Source: Actinomycetes bacterium (lineage in GTDB: Bacteria; Actinomycetota; Aquicultoria; CAJVYJ01). Taken from it: a DNA stretch of 17,433 bases. Made by a program: the position numbers and the translations under genes. The DNA lies in assembly GCA_030597945.1 (NCBI GenBank), contig JAUVQW010000007.1:1-17433 (forward strand), in the 5' to 3' direction. The notes under the pieces are model-generated. The model made no database searches. It was not told where the DNA came from and worked only from the letters and a program-made list of their open reading frames with translations. This document shows, piece after piece, positions 5,527 to 13,966 of this stretch (positions are counted from its first letter, which is position 1; each line of letters opens with the position of its first letter).

Positions 5527-8217
5527 TCAGTCCGCTTTTGATATCTTAAGAGCGCACACTTTAAATTCAGGTATCTTTGCGATCGGATCCAAAGCGGGGT
5601 TGGTCAAGATATTGGCGGCAGCTTCCTTGAAGTGAAAAGGCATAAAGACAACACCTTTTCTAGATTTGTCTGTCACCAGAGCTTTTGCCTTTATTTTGCC
5701 TCTTCTAGTCTCTAAGTTTACAAAGTTGCCAGTTTTTATATCCATTTTTTTTGCGTCAAATCGACTGATCTCAACGTGTGCTACTGGATAGATCTCATCT
5801 AATCCTTCCGTCTTTCTTGTCATCGTTCCGGTATGGAACTGATTTAAAAGTCGTCCAGTAGTCAGTATGAGTGGATACTCGGCATCAGGTTCTTCGGCAG
5901 GCGGCCTATACGTGACGACGTGAAATTTTCCAAGACCTCTTGTAAATTTTTCCTGATGAAGAATGGGTGTACCGGGATGATCACTTGTTGGACACGGCCA
6001 TTGAAGTCCATCTTGACCTAACCTGTCAGGAGTGATTCCACCATAAGAAGGGGTAACCGAAGCTATCTCTTCTAGGATTTCATCGGCTGATTCATATAAC
6101 ATCTCATAGCCCATAGCCATCGAGACCGCGCACAGTGTCTTCCAGTCTTCTTTTGCGTTGCCAACCGGCTCTACGGCTTTTCTTATCCTTTGCACACGTC
6201 TCTCGGTATTTGTAAATGTTCCATCTCTCTCTGCAAACGAAACACTTGGAAGTACGACGTCGGCAAAGGCAGCAGTTTCGGTAAGAAATATGTCCTGGAC
6301 CACGAGAAATTCCAGTTTTTCCAGCGCTTTCTCGACGTGGCTGACATCAGGATCACTTAACATAGGGTTTTCTCCCATGATATAAACACCCTTCACATCG
6401 CCACTGGCACCGCCATTCATGACTTCTACTACAGTCAGGCCTTTGTTTGTAGGTAGATCAGTATTCCATGCTTCTTCTAGCTTGTTTCTTGAGCTCTCGT
6501 CATCTGTTTTCTGGTAACCGGAGTATACGTTTGGAAGAGAGCCCATATCGCACGCTCCCTGTACGTTATTCTGCCCCCTTAGAGGATTGACTCCTGTACC
6601 AGGACGACCGATATTTCCGGTAAGCATCGCAAGATTGGCAGTTGAGAGAACGTTATCTGTCCCGGTCGTATGCTGTGTTATTCCCATTGAATAGACTATC
6701 GAGCTAGCCCCGCTTGTCGCGTACATCCTGGCAGCCGACCTCAGACCGTCCGCAGGGATCCCTGATATTTCTTCGACCTTTTCGGGCGTATAGTTTGCTA
6801 CATTCTTCTTTAAGGCTTCGAAGTGTTCTGTACGTTCTTCAATAAAATTCTTATCTTCCAATCCTTCATCGATTATCACATTCATAAGACCGTTTAATAC
6901 AGCTACATCAGAACCGGGCCTCTGGTGAAGACTGATATCGGCAAACTTCGACATCTTTATCTCCCGGGGATCTATTACTATTAACTTCGCGTCCTTAAAT
7001 CTTACCGCCTTTAAGATCTCGATATGGATTATAGGATGCGCTTCCGACGTATTTGATCCGATGATGAGTATGGCCTTGGAGTCGGCAAAATCGCTTATCG
7101 AGTTAGTCATCGCTCCACTTCCAAAAGCAGTGGCAAGACCAGCTACCGTTGATGAATGGCAAAGTCTGGCGCAATGATCGACGTTGTTTGTCCCGATAGC
7201 CGCTCTGATAAATTTTTGAAATATGTAATTCTCTTCATTGGTGCATTTAGCTGAAGCTAGGCCGGCGATAGAATCCGGACCATGCTTTTTTTTGATATCA
7301 CTTAAGCGGCCAGCGATCAATTTTATCGCTTCGTCCCAAGAAGCCTCCTGAAACTCTCCGTTCTTTTTGATCAAGGGTGTCTTAAGTCTCTCAGTACTGC
7401 TTACAAAATCATATCCGAAGCGGCCTTTGACACAAAGATTTCCTCCATTTACCCCAATATCTAGAGGCGCTGAAACGTTTACGATCTCACCATTATTGGT
7501 CTGTAATTCCAACGTACAGCCGACACCACAATATGGACAAGTCGTAAGAGTATTTTCAAGCTCCCATAGCCTGCCCTTATCAAGCCTCGGTTTCTCTATT
7601 AAGGCCCCCACCGGACAAGTGGAGATACATTGACCGCAAAACTCGCAAGTCGTATCTTTTAGCGACTTTCCATAGGTAGTCCCTATCTGAGTTTTAAAAC
7701 CGCGATAATTAAAGTCAATGGCAAAGGCATGCTCTACTTCATCGCAGATCCTAACGCACCTGCCGCATAAGATACATTTATCAAGATCCCTGTGTATGAA
7801 TGGATCATCTTCTTGTGGTTCAAGGGAGTGCTTCTCACCTTTAAACTCGCTTTCAGTGATGTCATATTTGTAAGCTAAATCTTGAAGAGCGCAGTTTCCG
7901 CATTTTTCGCAGGTAACACAATCCAGTGGATGGTCGGAGATTATCAGCTCGACTACTGTCTTTCTTAGTCGATGGATCTCCTCGGTATCTGTTTTTACGA
8001 CCATCCCGTCGGCTGCATTAGTAGCGCACGCCGGTAACGGTGCTCTTGCACCTTCGACTTCTACAAGGCATACCCTGCATGCGCCATAGGGCTTAAGCCT
8101 TGGATCATGACAAAGCGTTGGTATCTCGACCCCGAGCTTAGATGCTGCCTCAAGAATAGTCATCTCTTTGTCTAAGCTTACTTCTTCTCCGTTTATTGAA
8201 AGGGTTATTTCTGTCAT
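5527..8217 (-). CDS. fdhA: NAD(P)-linked formate dehydrogenase, molybdo/tungsto-pterin catalytic subunit
   Basis: An 896-residue NuoG-like formate dehydrogenase that oxidises formate to CO2, or reduces CO2, in the cytoplasm. Domains: N-terminal [2Fe-2S] ferredoxin (Cys36, 47, 50, 64); His-Cys [4Fe-4S] site (His96, Cys100, 103, 109, with an extra Cys106); two [4Fe-4S] sites (Cys148-158 and Cys191-201); the pterin-domain [4Fe-4S] site (Cys227, 230, 234, 262); the bis-MGD domains; and the C-terminal dinucleotide-binding domain ending near residue 890. The active site HCARLCHSSTVAG has Cys353 followed by His354; the codon is TGC, so this is the Cys form, not selenocysteine. The ATG directly follows the NuoF-like gene's stop (TAG then ATG). 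Electrons would pass to the NuoF/NuoE partners. Whether Mo or W is used cannot be told. Confidence 0.95.
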   Translation of the reverse strand: MTEITLSINGEEVSLDKEMTILEAASKLGVEIPTLCHDPRLKPYGACRVCLVEVEGARAPLPACATNAADGMVVKTDTEEIHRLRKTVVELIISDHPLDCVTCEKCGNCALQDLAYKYDITESEFKGEKHSLEPQEDDPFIHRDLDKCILCGRCVRICDEVEHAFAIDFNYRGFKTQIGTTYGKSLKDTTCEFCGQCISTCPVGALIEKPRLDKGRLWELENTLTTCPYCGVGCTLELQTNNGEIVNVSAPLDIGVNGGNLCVKGRFGYDFVSSTERLKTPLIKKNGEFQEASWDEAIKLIAGRLSDIKKKHGPDSIAGLASAKCTNEENYIFQKFIRAAIGTNNVDHCARLCHSSTVAGLATAFGSGAMTNSISDFADSKAILIIGSNTSEAHPIIHIEILKAVRFKDAKLIVIDPREIKMSKFADISLHQRPGSDVAVLNGLMNVIIDEGLEDKNFIEERTEHFEALKKNVANYTPEKVEEISGIPADGLRSAARMYATSGASSIVYSMGITQHTTGTDNVLSTANLAMLTGNIGRPGTGVNPLRGQNNVQGACDMGSLPNVYSGYQKTDDESSRNKLEEAWNTDLPTNKGLTVVEVMNGGASGDVKGVYIMGENPMLSDPDVSHVEKALEKLEFLVVQDIFLTETAAFADVVLPSVSFAERDGTFTNTERRVQRIRKAVEPVGNAKEDWKTLCAVSMAMGYEMLYESADEILEEIASVTPSYGGITPDRLGQDGLQWPCPTSDHPGTPILHQEKFTRGLGKFHVVTYRPPAEEPDAEYPLILTTGRLLNQFHTGTMTRKTEGLDEIYPVAHVEISRFDAKKMDIKTGNFVNLETRRGKIKAKALVTDKSRKGVVFMPFHFKEAAANILTNPALDPIAKIPEFKVCALKISKAD

Positions 8218-10044
8218 CTACAGCATTCCTTTTGGTATCGTCTCTTCATGTTTTACTTTGACTCCCTCAGCCTTGGGTGAATCAGTGAAGATCGCGTCCC
8301 AGGGGCAGACAGAAATACACATCTTGCAACCGATACAATCATCGGGCCTTCTTTCAGTATATTCTTTCTTTGCTCCAGTTATTGCGTCTACAGGACAGTT
8401 TTTAATGCATAGCTCGCATTGGCGGCAAAGTTCTTGCTCGATGACTACATCTATCAAATTGACGCATACATTTGCAGGACAAGTACGTTCCTCGATGTGA
8501 GCCAGGTATTCCTCTTTAAAATATCGTATTGTCGTAAGAATCGGATTTGGAGCTGTCTGGCCTAACCCGCATAGAGACGATACTTTTACGTCTGCCGCTA
8601 GGGCCTCCAATTGCTCCAGGTCTTCTAATGTCGCAAATCCGTCAGTTATCTTTTCTAATAACTCAAGCATCCGTTTTGTCCCGACCCTGCAGGGTACGCA
8701 TTTTCCACATGATTCGTTTTGAGCGAACGTCATAAAATATTTTGCAAGATCTACCATGCAGGTCGATTGATCTAAAACGACCATGCCTCCGGATCCGAGA
8801 GTAGCCCCTTTCTCGATCAAGGAATCATAATCTACAGGGGTATCCAGTAAGCTGGCTGGAAGACAACCGCCTGTCGGCCCCCCTATTTGAACTGCTTTAT
8901 ATTCTTTTTCATCCTTAATGCCTCCACCGACATCGTAGATGATCTCGCGAAGAGTCATCCCCATCGGTACTTCAGCGAGTCCGCTTCTTTTTATCTTTCC
9001 GGTAAGGGCAAAGACTTTATTCCCCTTACTGTTCTTAGTACCGATATCGGCGTAGGCCTTTGCTCCATTGGTTATAATCCAAGAAATATTGGCAAGAGTT
9101 TCGACATTATTTATGCAAGTCGGGTATCCCCAAAGGCCTGATGTCGCGGGAAACGGCGGTCTTAGTCTCGGCATCCCCCTTTTACCTTCAATCGATGCCA
9201 TCAATGCCGTCTCCTCGCCGCAGACAAAAGCTCCGGCACCTTCTTTTATCTGAATATTGAAATTAAAGTCGCTCCCTAAAATATTGTCTCCTAGAAAGCC
9301 CTTCTTTTTTGCCTGCTCTATCCCCATCTTCAAGCGTTTGACAGCTAAAGGATATTCGGCACGGCAGTAGATGTAACCATATTCGGCGCCAATAGCGTAA
9401 CCCGCGATCAACATGCCCTCAAGAACGGCATGGGGATCGCTCTCCAAGACGCTCCTATCCATAAACGCGCCGGGGTCACCCTCGTCAGCGTTGCAGATTA
9501 TGTACTTTTTTTCACCGCTTGCTTTTCTCGTGAACTCCCATTTAAGACCCGTAGTAAATCCGGCTCCGCCTCGACCCCTAAGGCCGGAAGCTTTGACCTC
9601 TTCAACGACTTTGTCAGAGGACATCTCATCAATCGCTTTCTTGATAGCTTCGTAGCCCCCAAGCGTGATAGCGTCTTCGATATTTTCCGGATCTATGAGG
9701 CCGCACTTTCTTAGTACGATCCTGTTTTGGCTCTTAATAAAATCCTGCTCGGCACCCCTTAGACCGTCTTCAAGAGCGATCCATTCATCTATCGGTTTGC
9801 CCTCAACAATATGCTCGCTTACTATCTTGGGGACCATCGCCGGAGTCACATTCCCATAGGAAGTTTTCTTATTATCGTCGAGGACATCGACTAACACTTC
9901 TCGATAACAAAGACCGATGCACCCGGTCATGCCAAGCTCTATCTCAATATCGTTCTCATCGATCTCTTTTTTTAAGGCGTCGATCACATCTTTGGCTCCT
10001 GCTGCCATTCCGCAACTACCAACACCAACTAATACTTTTTTCAT
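8218..10044 (-). CDS. nuoF: NuoF-like flavin/NAD(P)H-binding subunit with extra Fe-S domains (HydB/HylB type)
   Basis: A 608-residue diaphorase subunit, longer than complex I NuoF. Order: N-terminal thioredoxin-like domain with Cys11, Cys42 and Cys46; FMN/NAD(P)H domain with GLRGRGGAGF near 154-163 and NADEGDPGAFMDR near 185-197; VCGEETALM near 274; SLBB-like region; N3 cluster site ESCGKCVPCRVG (Cys446, 449, 452) plus Cys492; and a C-terminal 2[4Fe-4S] ferredoxin (Cys540-550 and Cys570-580). This architecture is known from HydB/HndC-type subunits of electron-bifurcating hydrogenases and from formate dehydrogenase complexes of acetogens and purinolytic clostridia. Together with the NuoE-like and FdhA genes it would couple formate to NAD(P)H and perhaps ferredoxin. 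Bifurcation is inference from architecture. The ATG comes 3 bases after the upstream stop. Confidence 0.95.
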   Translation of the reverse strand: MKKVLVGVGSCGMAAGAKDVIDALKKEIDENDIEIELGMTGCIGLCYREVLVDVLDDNKKTSYGNVTPAMVPKIVSEHIVEGKPIDEWIALEDGLRGAEQDFIKSQNRIVLRKCGLIDPENIEDAITLGGYEAIKKAIDEMSSDKVVEEVKASGLRGRGGAGFTTGLKWEFTRKASGEKKYIICNADEGDPGAFMDRSVLESDPHAVLEGMLIAGYAIGAEYGYIYCRAEYPLAVKRLKMGIEQAKKKGFLGDNILGSDFNFNIQIKEGAGAFVCGEETALMASIEGKRGMPRLRPPFPATSGLWGYPTCINNVETLANISWIITNGAKAYADIGTKNSKGNKVFALTGKIKRSGLAEVPMGMTLREIIYDVGGGIKDEKEYKAVQIGGPTGGCLPASLLDTPVDYDSLIEKGATLGSGGMVVLDQSTCMVDLAKYFMTFAQNESCGKCVPCRVGTKRMLELLEKITDGFATLEDLEQLEALAADVKVSSLCGLGQTAPNPILTTIRYFKEEYLAHIEERTCPANVCVNLIDVVIEQELCRQCELCIKNCPVDAITGAKKEYTERRPDDCIGCKMCISVCPWDAIFTDSPKAEGVKVKHEETIPKGML

Positions 10045-10047
10045 AGA

Positions 10048-10545
10048 TTAATGTTCTCTCTGTTCATATTTCTTTACTACTTTTTTGGATTTATCAGGAG
10101 TCAGATTGCCATGGGTATCTTCATTGACCATTATCACCGGTGCTAAACTGCAACATCCAAGGCAAGCAACCGATTCTAATGTAAATTGCTTGTCTTCAGT
10201 AGTGTCTCCGTCAACTACGCCTAACTCGGTTTCGAGAGCCAATGTTATATTTTCTGCTCCGGAGACGTGGCAGGCCGTTCCATGGCATACTCTAATTAAA
10301 TTCTCGCCTACCGGATCTAACCTGAATTGAGAATAAAAAGTTGCAATGCCATATATACGGCTCATGGGAGTATTTGTCTCTTTTGAGACAGTACCCAAAA
10401 CAGTTTCAGGTAAATATCCATATATGCTTTGAACATCTTGAAGTATGGGCATGAGTGATCCATCTTTGCCCCTATAACTCTCGATGATATCTAAAGCAGG
10501 TTTTAAGTCGATATTTTCGCTTTGACAGTCGCAATTTTTTGTCAT
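10048..10545 (-). CDS. nuoE: NuoE-like [2Fe-2S] subunit
   Basis: A 165-residue thioredoxin-fold ferredoxin of the NuoE/HndA/HydC family. It carries the [2Fe-2S] ligands Cys87 and Cys92 (CHGTAC) and Cys128 and Cys132 (ACLGCC, where Cys131 is extra). The N-terminal helical region has the usual IYGYLPE and YGIATFYSQF segments. It would accept electrons from the FMN of the NuoF-like subunit. First gene of the formate dehydrogenase operon; a perfect AGGAGG lies 9 bases before the ATG, suggesting strong translation. A promoter is visible just upstream. The short N-terminal NCDCQ adds two cysteines outside the family motif. Confidence 0.95.
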   Translation of the reverse strand: MTKNCDCQSENIDLKPALDIIESYRGKDGSLMPILQDVQSIYGYLPETVLGTVSKETNTPMSRIYGIATFYSQFRLDPVGENLIRVCHGTACHVSGAENITLALETELGVVDGDTTEDKQFTLESVACLGCCSLAPVIMVNEDTHGNLTPDKSKKVVKKYEQREH

Positions 10546-10577
10546 CTAATAATTCCTCCTAGATTCATACAGGTAGT

Positions 10578-10605
10578 GGTATACAGCAAGGAGTTAGTAT
10601 ATCAA
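10578..10605 (-). promoter_or_regulatory. Promoter candidate for the formate dehydrogenase operon
   Basis: On minus, TTGATA (10600-10605; 5 of 6) and TATACC (10578-10583; 4 of 6) with a 16-base spacer, about 30 bases before the nuoE-like start. A second overlapping -10-like TATACT is also present. No terminator is seen after the DUF1844 gene upstream, so read-through from it is possible. Confidence 0.45.
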
Positions 10606-10636
10606 AAGATTATTCATTAAGAAACTGTTACCTCAC

Positions 10637-10990
10637 TTACTTGTTCTTTTCGATATAAGTCATTCTTAAATTAGATAACACTCCATCAATAGCATTTCTT
10701 GTCTCTTCATCAAGGCTTTCTCTAATATTTTCCGCAAGCGCCCCATAACAATCTATAGCCAATTTTGCTTGATCGAAATCAATAGTGTCAGAATTAGGAT
10801 CTTGATAAACGCCCATCCTTTGCCTAGCAAGGCTCGATAATGTCATCATGAACTGAGCAATAAAATCTTTCACTGGAGTCTTAGCCATCTGCTCTTGTAT
10901 CTGAGCCATTATCTCTTCTTCACTCAAATCTTTACCATCGCTGCCTGCAGTATCGTCATCTTTGTTGATCTCATCGTCTTTTTCGTTCAT
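10637..10990 (-). CDS. DUF1844 family protein
   Basis: A small protein of 117 residues. The first 35 residues are charged and look disordered (many Asp, Glu, Lys). The rest has the pattern of the DUF1844 family: a helix with FIAQFMMTLSSLARQRMG, then a segment rich in Asp (DTIDFDQAKLAIDCYGALAENI), then a final helix ending in LRMTYIEKNK. The function of this family is not known. A GGAAAGGGA sequence precedes the ATG at 10990. It diverges from treT across 153 bases and lies 91 bases ahead of the formate dehydrogenase operon. Confidence 0.8.
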   Translation of the reverse strand: MNEKDDEINKDDDTAGSDGKDLSEEEIMAQIQEQMAKTPVKDFIAQFMMTLSSLARQRMGVYQDPNSDTIDFDQAKLAIDCYGALAENIRESLDEETRNAIDGVLSNLRMTYIEKNK

Positions 10991-11058
10991 AGTTATCCCT
11001 TTCCTTTTCCTTGTAACAATTAGCGCGAGACAAGGTTATCTTATGGATTTAGGGGAAT

Positions 11059-11067
11059 ATTATATCA
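11059..11067 (-). promoter_or_regulatory. Extended -10 promoter for the DUF1844 gene
   Basis: On minus the sequence TGATATAAT is an extended -10 (TGn plus a perfect TATAAT at 11059-11064). No good -35 box is visible, as is usual for extended -10 promoters. It gives a leader of about 60 bases before ATG 10990. Confidence 0.5.
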
Positions 11068-11076
11068 GAATTAGTT

Positions 11077-11082
11077 TATAAT
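11077..11082 (+). promoter_or_regulatory. -10 candidate for treT
   Basis: A perfect TATAAT on plus, 61 bases before the treT ATG, in the divergent region shared with the DUF1844 gene. The -35 region is poor, so support is limited. The two opposed -10 boxes lie within 25 bases of each other, so the promoters would overlap. Confidence 0.35.
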
Positions 11083-11143
11083 CTATGCTTGATTTTTATT
11101 TCAGTTTGCCGAAAATATGCCTAGTAGAATAATTGAGGTTTAA

Positions 11144-12394
11144 ATGCTAGTTTCAGTACCGACTTCAGCAAAGTCGCTAAGTGAATACGAATTTTTTGTC
11201 GATCCGGGCGACATCGACGACTTACATAAGCTAGCGGACAAGCTGCATGGTAAAAAAGTACTCCATATAAACGCAACCGCCGTTGTTGGTGGCGTTTCAG
11301 AGATGCTTTACACTAATGTTCCGCTAATGCAAAGCGCCGGTATCGATGCCGATTGGAAAGTAATCCATGGTTCTGATGATTTCTATAACGTGACTAAGAT
11401 AATGCATAATAGCCTCCAAGGCATGGACATCCCCCTTACCAATCAGATGAAATCTATCTATGAGTATTATCAAAAGATGAACGCCGATATGATGGAGGGC
11501 GGTTATGACTTTGTTATCGTCCATGATCCACAACCAGCCGGACTTCCTACTTTTTTGAAGGATCATAGAAAAATCGGTAAGCACTGGATTTGGCGGTGCC
11601 ATCTAGATCTTACAAATCTCAATAGAAGCTTGTGGGCCTACTTGATCCCTTTTTTGAGTGAGTATGACGCTAACATATTTACTATGGCACACTATGTGGA
11701 CGGCCACATTGATGATCTTCCACCATGTTACGTAATACCGCCATCTATTGATCCGCTAAGCCCTAAAAACATGCCGCTTGACGATGCTTCTGTCTATAGA
11801 ACGCTAAAAAAATATAAGATAGATCCTGATAAACCGATTATAACCCAGGTATCCAGATTCGATCCCTGGAAGGATCCTCTTGGTGTTATCGATGCCTATC
11901 GCTTAGCAAAAAAAGAAATACCGGACCTTCAATTAATTCTCGCTGCGTCTATGGCCACCGACGATCCTGAGAGCTGGCACTATTACGAAAAAACTGCTCG
12001 TCATGCTGGGGAAGACAGCGACATATTTTTACTTTCAAACCTGCAGGGCGTGGGTAATCTCGAGATAAACGCTTTTCAAAGAGGATCGGATATAGTTGTC
12101 CAGAAATCTATCCAAGAGGGCTTCGGTCTAACAGTAGCGGAAGCACTATGGAAAGAAAAACCGGTTATCGGAGGTAATGTCGGTGGAATAACCATTCAGA
12201 TAGATGATGGTGTCAATGGCTATCTTGTCGACTCTGTCGAGGATTGCGCGAAGAGGATTATCGATATCTATAAAGATGGCGATAGGGCAACTAAGTTCGG
12301 CATAGAAGGCAAGGAGAAAGTCCGCCAGAGATTCTTATCGACTGTTGAGTTAAAATCATATTTCCAGATATTTAACGATCTACTTGAAGACTAA
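11144..12394 (+). CDS. treT: Trehalose synthase (glycosyltransferring), TreT
   Basis: A GT4 (GT-B fold) glycosyltransferase of 416 residues that makes trehalose in one step from a nucleotide-glucose and free glucose; it can be reversible. Seen: HINATAVVGGVSEML near 41-55 (donor-side glycine loop), WRCHLDLTN near 150-158, VIPPSIDPLSP near 197-207, the nucleotide/phosphate-binding SRFDPWKDP (Arg238, Lys243), and EGFGLTVAE with the E-x7-E pair Glu325/Glu333. These match TreT of archaea, Thermotogae and Rubrobacter. The start ATG has GAGG five bases upstream. The next gene, a GT20 enzyme, starts 61 bases downstream with its own promoter. The nucleotide preferred (ADP, UDP or GDP) cannot be told from the sequence. 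Confidence 0.92.
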   Translation: MLVSVPTSAKSLSEYEFFVDPGDIDDLHKLADKLHGKKVLHINATAVVGGVSEMLYTNVPLMQSAGIDADWKVIHGSDDFYNVTKIMHNSLQGMDIPLTNQMKSIYEYYQKMNADMMEGGYDFVIVHDPQPAGLPTFLKDHRKIGKHWIWRCHLDLTNLNRSLWAYLIPFLSEYDANIFTMAHYVDGHIDDLPPCYVIPPSIDPLSPKNMPLDDASVYRTLKKYKIDPDKPIITQVSRFDPWKDPLGVIDAYRLAKKEIPDLQLILAASMATDDPESWHYYEKTARHAGEDSDIFLLSNLQGVGNLEINAFQRGSDIVVQKSIQEGFGLTVAEALWKEKPVIGGNVGGITIQIDDGVNGYLVDSVEDCAKRIIDIYKDGDRATKFGIEGKEKVRQRFLSTVELKSYFQIFNDLLED

Positions 12395-12423
12395 GTGACA
12401 TCCTAAGATTTAAGTGTTATAAA
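12395..12423 (+). promoter_or_regulatory. Sigma70-like promoter for the GT20 gene
   Basis: GTGACA (12395-12400; 5 of 6) and TATAAA (12418-12423; 5 of 6) lie 17 bases apart, and TGT before TATAAA makes it an extended -10. It begins right after the treT stop, so the GT20 gene can be expressed separately from treT. Confidence 0.6.
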
Positions 12424-12455
12424 TTACGCATGCAAGCGCTGAGCGGAATCCATCG

Positions 12456-13955
12456 ATGACAACTACCGATAATAGTAGCCAGCTCGAAGAAATAATCAAA
12501 GATATCACCGATAGACGATCACTCATGCTCGCCTCAAATAGAGGGCCTATTCAGTATTTTCGAGATGATGACGGTGAGATAAAGGAAAAACGTGGAGCGG
12601 GCGGATTGATAACTGCCCTGATGTCGGTACTTAAAGCTACAGGCACTATTTGGTTTGCAGCAACTCTTGGTAATGAAGATCGTATCAAAGCTAAGAATAG
12701 TCCCTTAATAGGAATTCCCGAAGACGAACCCGAATATTACCTTCGACTCATTGATCTGGAAGAAGATACCTTTAACCGTTATTACAATGATATCAGCAAC
12801 AGCATCCTCTGGTTCCTTCAACACTACTTGTTCGATCCTATCTATACCCCTGTCTTTGACCCGAGCCTAAGCGAATCGTGGGAAAAAGGTTATAAATTTG
12901 TTAATGAGCAATTTTCTAAAGCGATATTGGATGCTTGCATCGACGAAAGCGACCCGTTAATTCTCATCCAGGACTACCATCTGTACTTAGTTGCAAAAAA
13001 TATAAGAATCAAAAAGCCTTCTGCCCTTATATTTCATTTTATCCATATTCCCTGGTGCTCTCCTGATTATATGAGACTTCTCCCGGATTATATGAGGTCG
13101 GATATCTTAAATTCCCTCATGTGTTGCGACATAATCGGCCTCCACAACAGCCGGTATGTAAAGAACATACTACAATGTTTTGATGAATTTCTTGATGTAA
13201 AAGTGGATTATGATAAGGACGAAGTTTTTGATGGCAATAGGGTAGTGAAAGTAGGAGCCTATCCGATCTCTATCGACGTTGACGATCTCTTAGATTTTTC
13301 AAGAAGTGACATTGTAAAAGATGCTGAAAAGAAATTCTTAAATAAGAAAGGTGATTTGTCGGCGATTGTGAGAGTCGATAGAGCAGAGCTTAGTAAAAAT
13401 ATTGTACGAGGATTTGAAGCCTATTCCCTTCTGCTTGAAAGATACCCGGAGTGGTTGGAAAAGGTAAAATTCTTTGCTTACACATATCCGTCAAGAACTG
13501 AGATCCCAGCCTACGAAGATTACACTGATCGCATTAGAAAGATCGTATCCGACATCAATCAACGTTTTGGGACAAATTCCTGGCAACCGATAGAATTGGA
13601 GATGACCGATGACTTTCCAAGATCAGTCGCTTCTATGAAAAACTTTGACGTGATGCTAACTAATCCTATTTTTGACGGCATGAACCTTGTGGCAAAAGAG
13701 GCGGCTGTCTTAAATAAAACGAACGGGATTATCATTTTGTCTGAAAACGCCGGCGCCATCGATGAATTAAAAAAAGGGGTAATCCCGGTCAATCCCTTTG
13801 ACATCGAAAGCACTTCAACTGCCTTACACGAGAGTTTGCAAATGGGAGCTAACGAGAGAGAGGCGATGTCAAAGCATCTAAAGCATGTTGTCAGTGAAAA
13901 TAATATTTCGAAATGGCTGCTAGATCAATTCAGCGATATAAGGGATCTCCTGTAA
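12456..13955 (+). CDS. otsA: GT20 trehalose-6-phosphate synthase-like glycosyltransferase
   Basis: A 499-residue GT20 (GT-B) enzyme. Typical OtsA makes trehalose-6-phosphate from a nucleotide-glucose and glucose-6-phosphate. Seen: SNRGPI near 27-32, GAGGLITAL near 47-55 (donor glycine loop), DYHLYLVA near 173-180, FIHIPW near 195-200, VGAYPISID near 266-274, VRVDRAELSK near 305-314 with the phosphate-binding Arg309 and Lys314, and DGMNLVAKE with Asp407 and Glu415. Several motifs differ from E. coli OtsA: SNRGP, VDRAELSKNIVRG in place of VDRLDYTKG, and NPIFDGMN in place of LRDGMN. The form recalls the VldE-like side of GT20 seen in actinobacteria. The substrate may be the usual one or a related sugar phosphate. 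ATG 12456 has only a weak ribosome-binding sequence. A phosphatase gene converges at its 3' end. Confidence 0.85.
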   Translation: MTTTDNSSQLEEIIKDITDRRSLMLASNRGPIQYFRDDDGEIKEKRGAGGLITALMSVLKATGTIWFAATLGNEDRIKAKNSPLIGIPEDEPEYYLRLIDLEEDTFNRYYNDISNSILWFLQHYLFDPIYTPVFDPSLSESWEKGYKFVNEQFSKAILDACIDESDPLILIQDYHLYLVAKNIRIKKPSALIFHFIHIPWCSPDYMRLLPDYMRSDILNSLMCCDIIGLHNSRYVKNILQCFDEFLDVKVDYDKDEVFDGNRVVKVGAYPISIDVDDLLDFSRSDIVKDAEKKFLNKKGDLSAIVRVDRAELSKNIVRGFEAYSLLLERYPEWLEKVKFFAYTYPSRTEIPAYEDYTDRIRKIVSDINQRFGTNSWQPIELEMTDDFPRSVASMKNFDVMLTNPIFDGMNLVAKEAAVLNKTNGIIILSENAGAIDELKKGVIPVNPFDIESTSTALHESLQMGANEREAMSKHLKHVVSENNISKWLLDQFSDIRDLL

Positions 13956-13966
13956 GAAATCATTAT

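Noticed and set aside
7159..7161. Possible selenocysteine site in the formate dehydrogenase
   Set aside because: The active-site codon reads TGC (Cys), not TGA, and the frame is uninterrupted.
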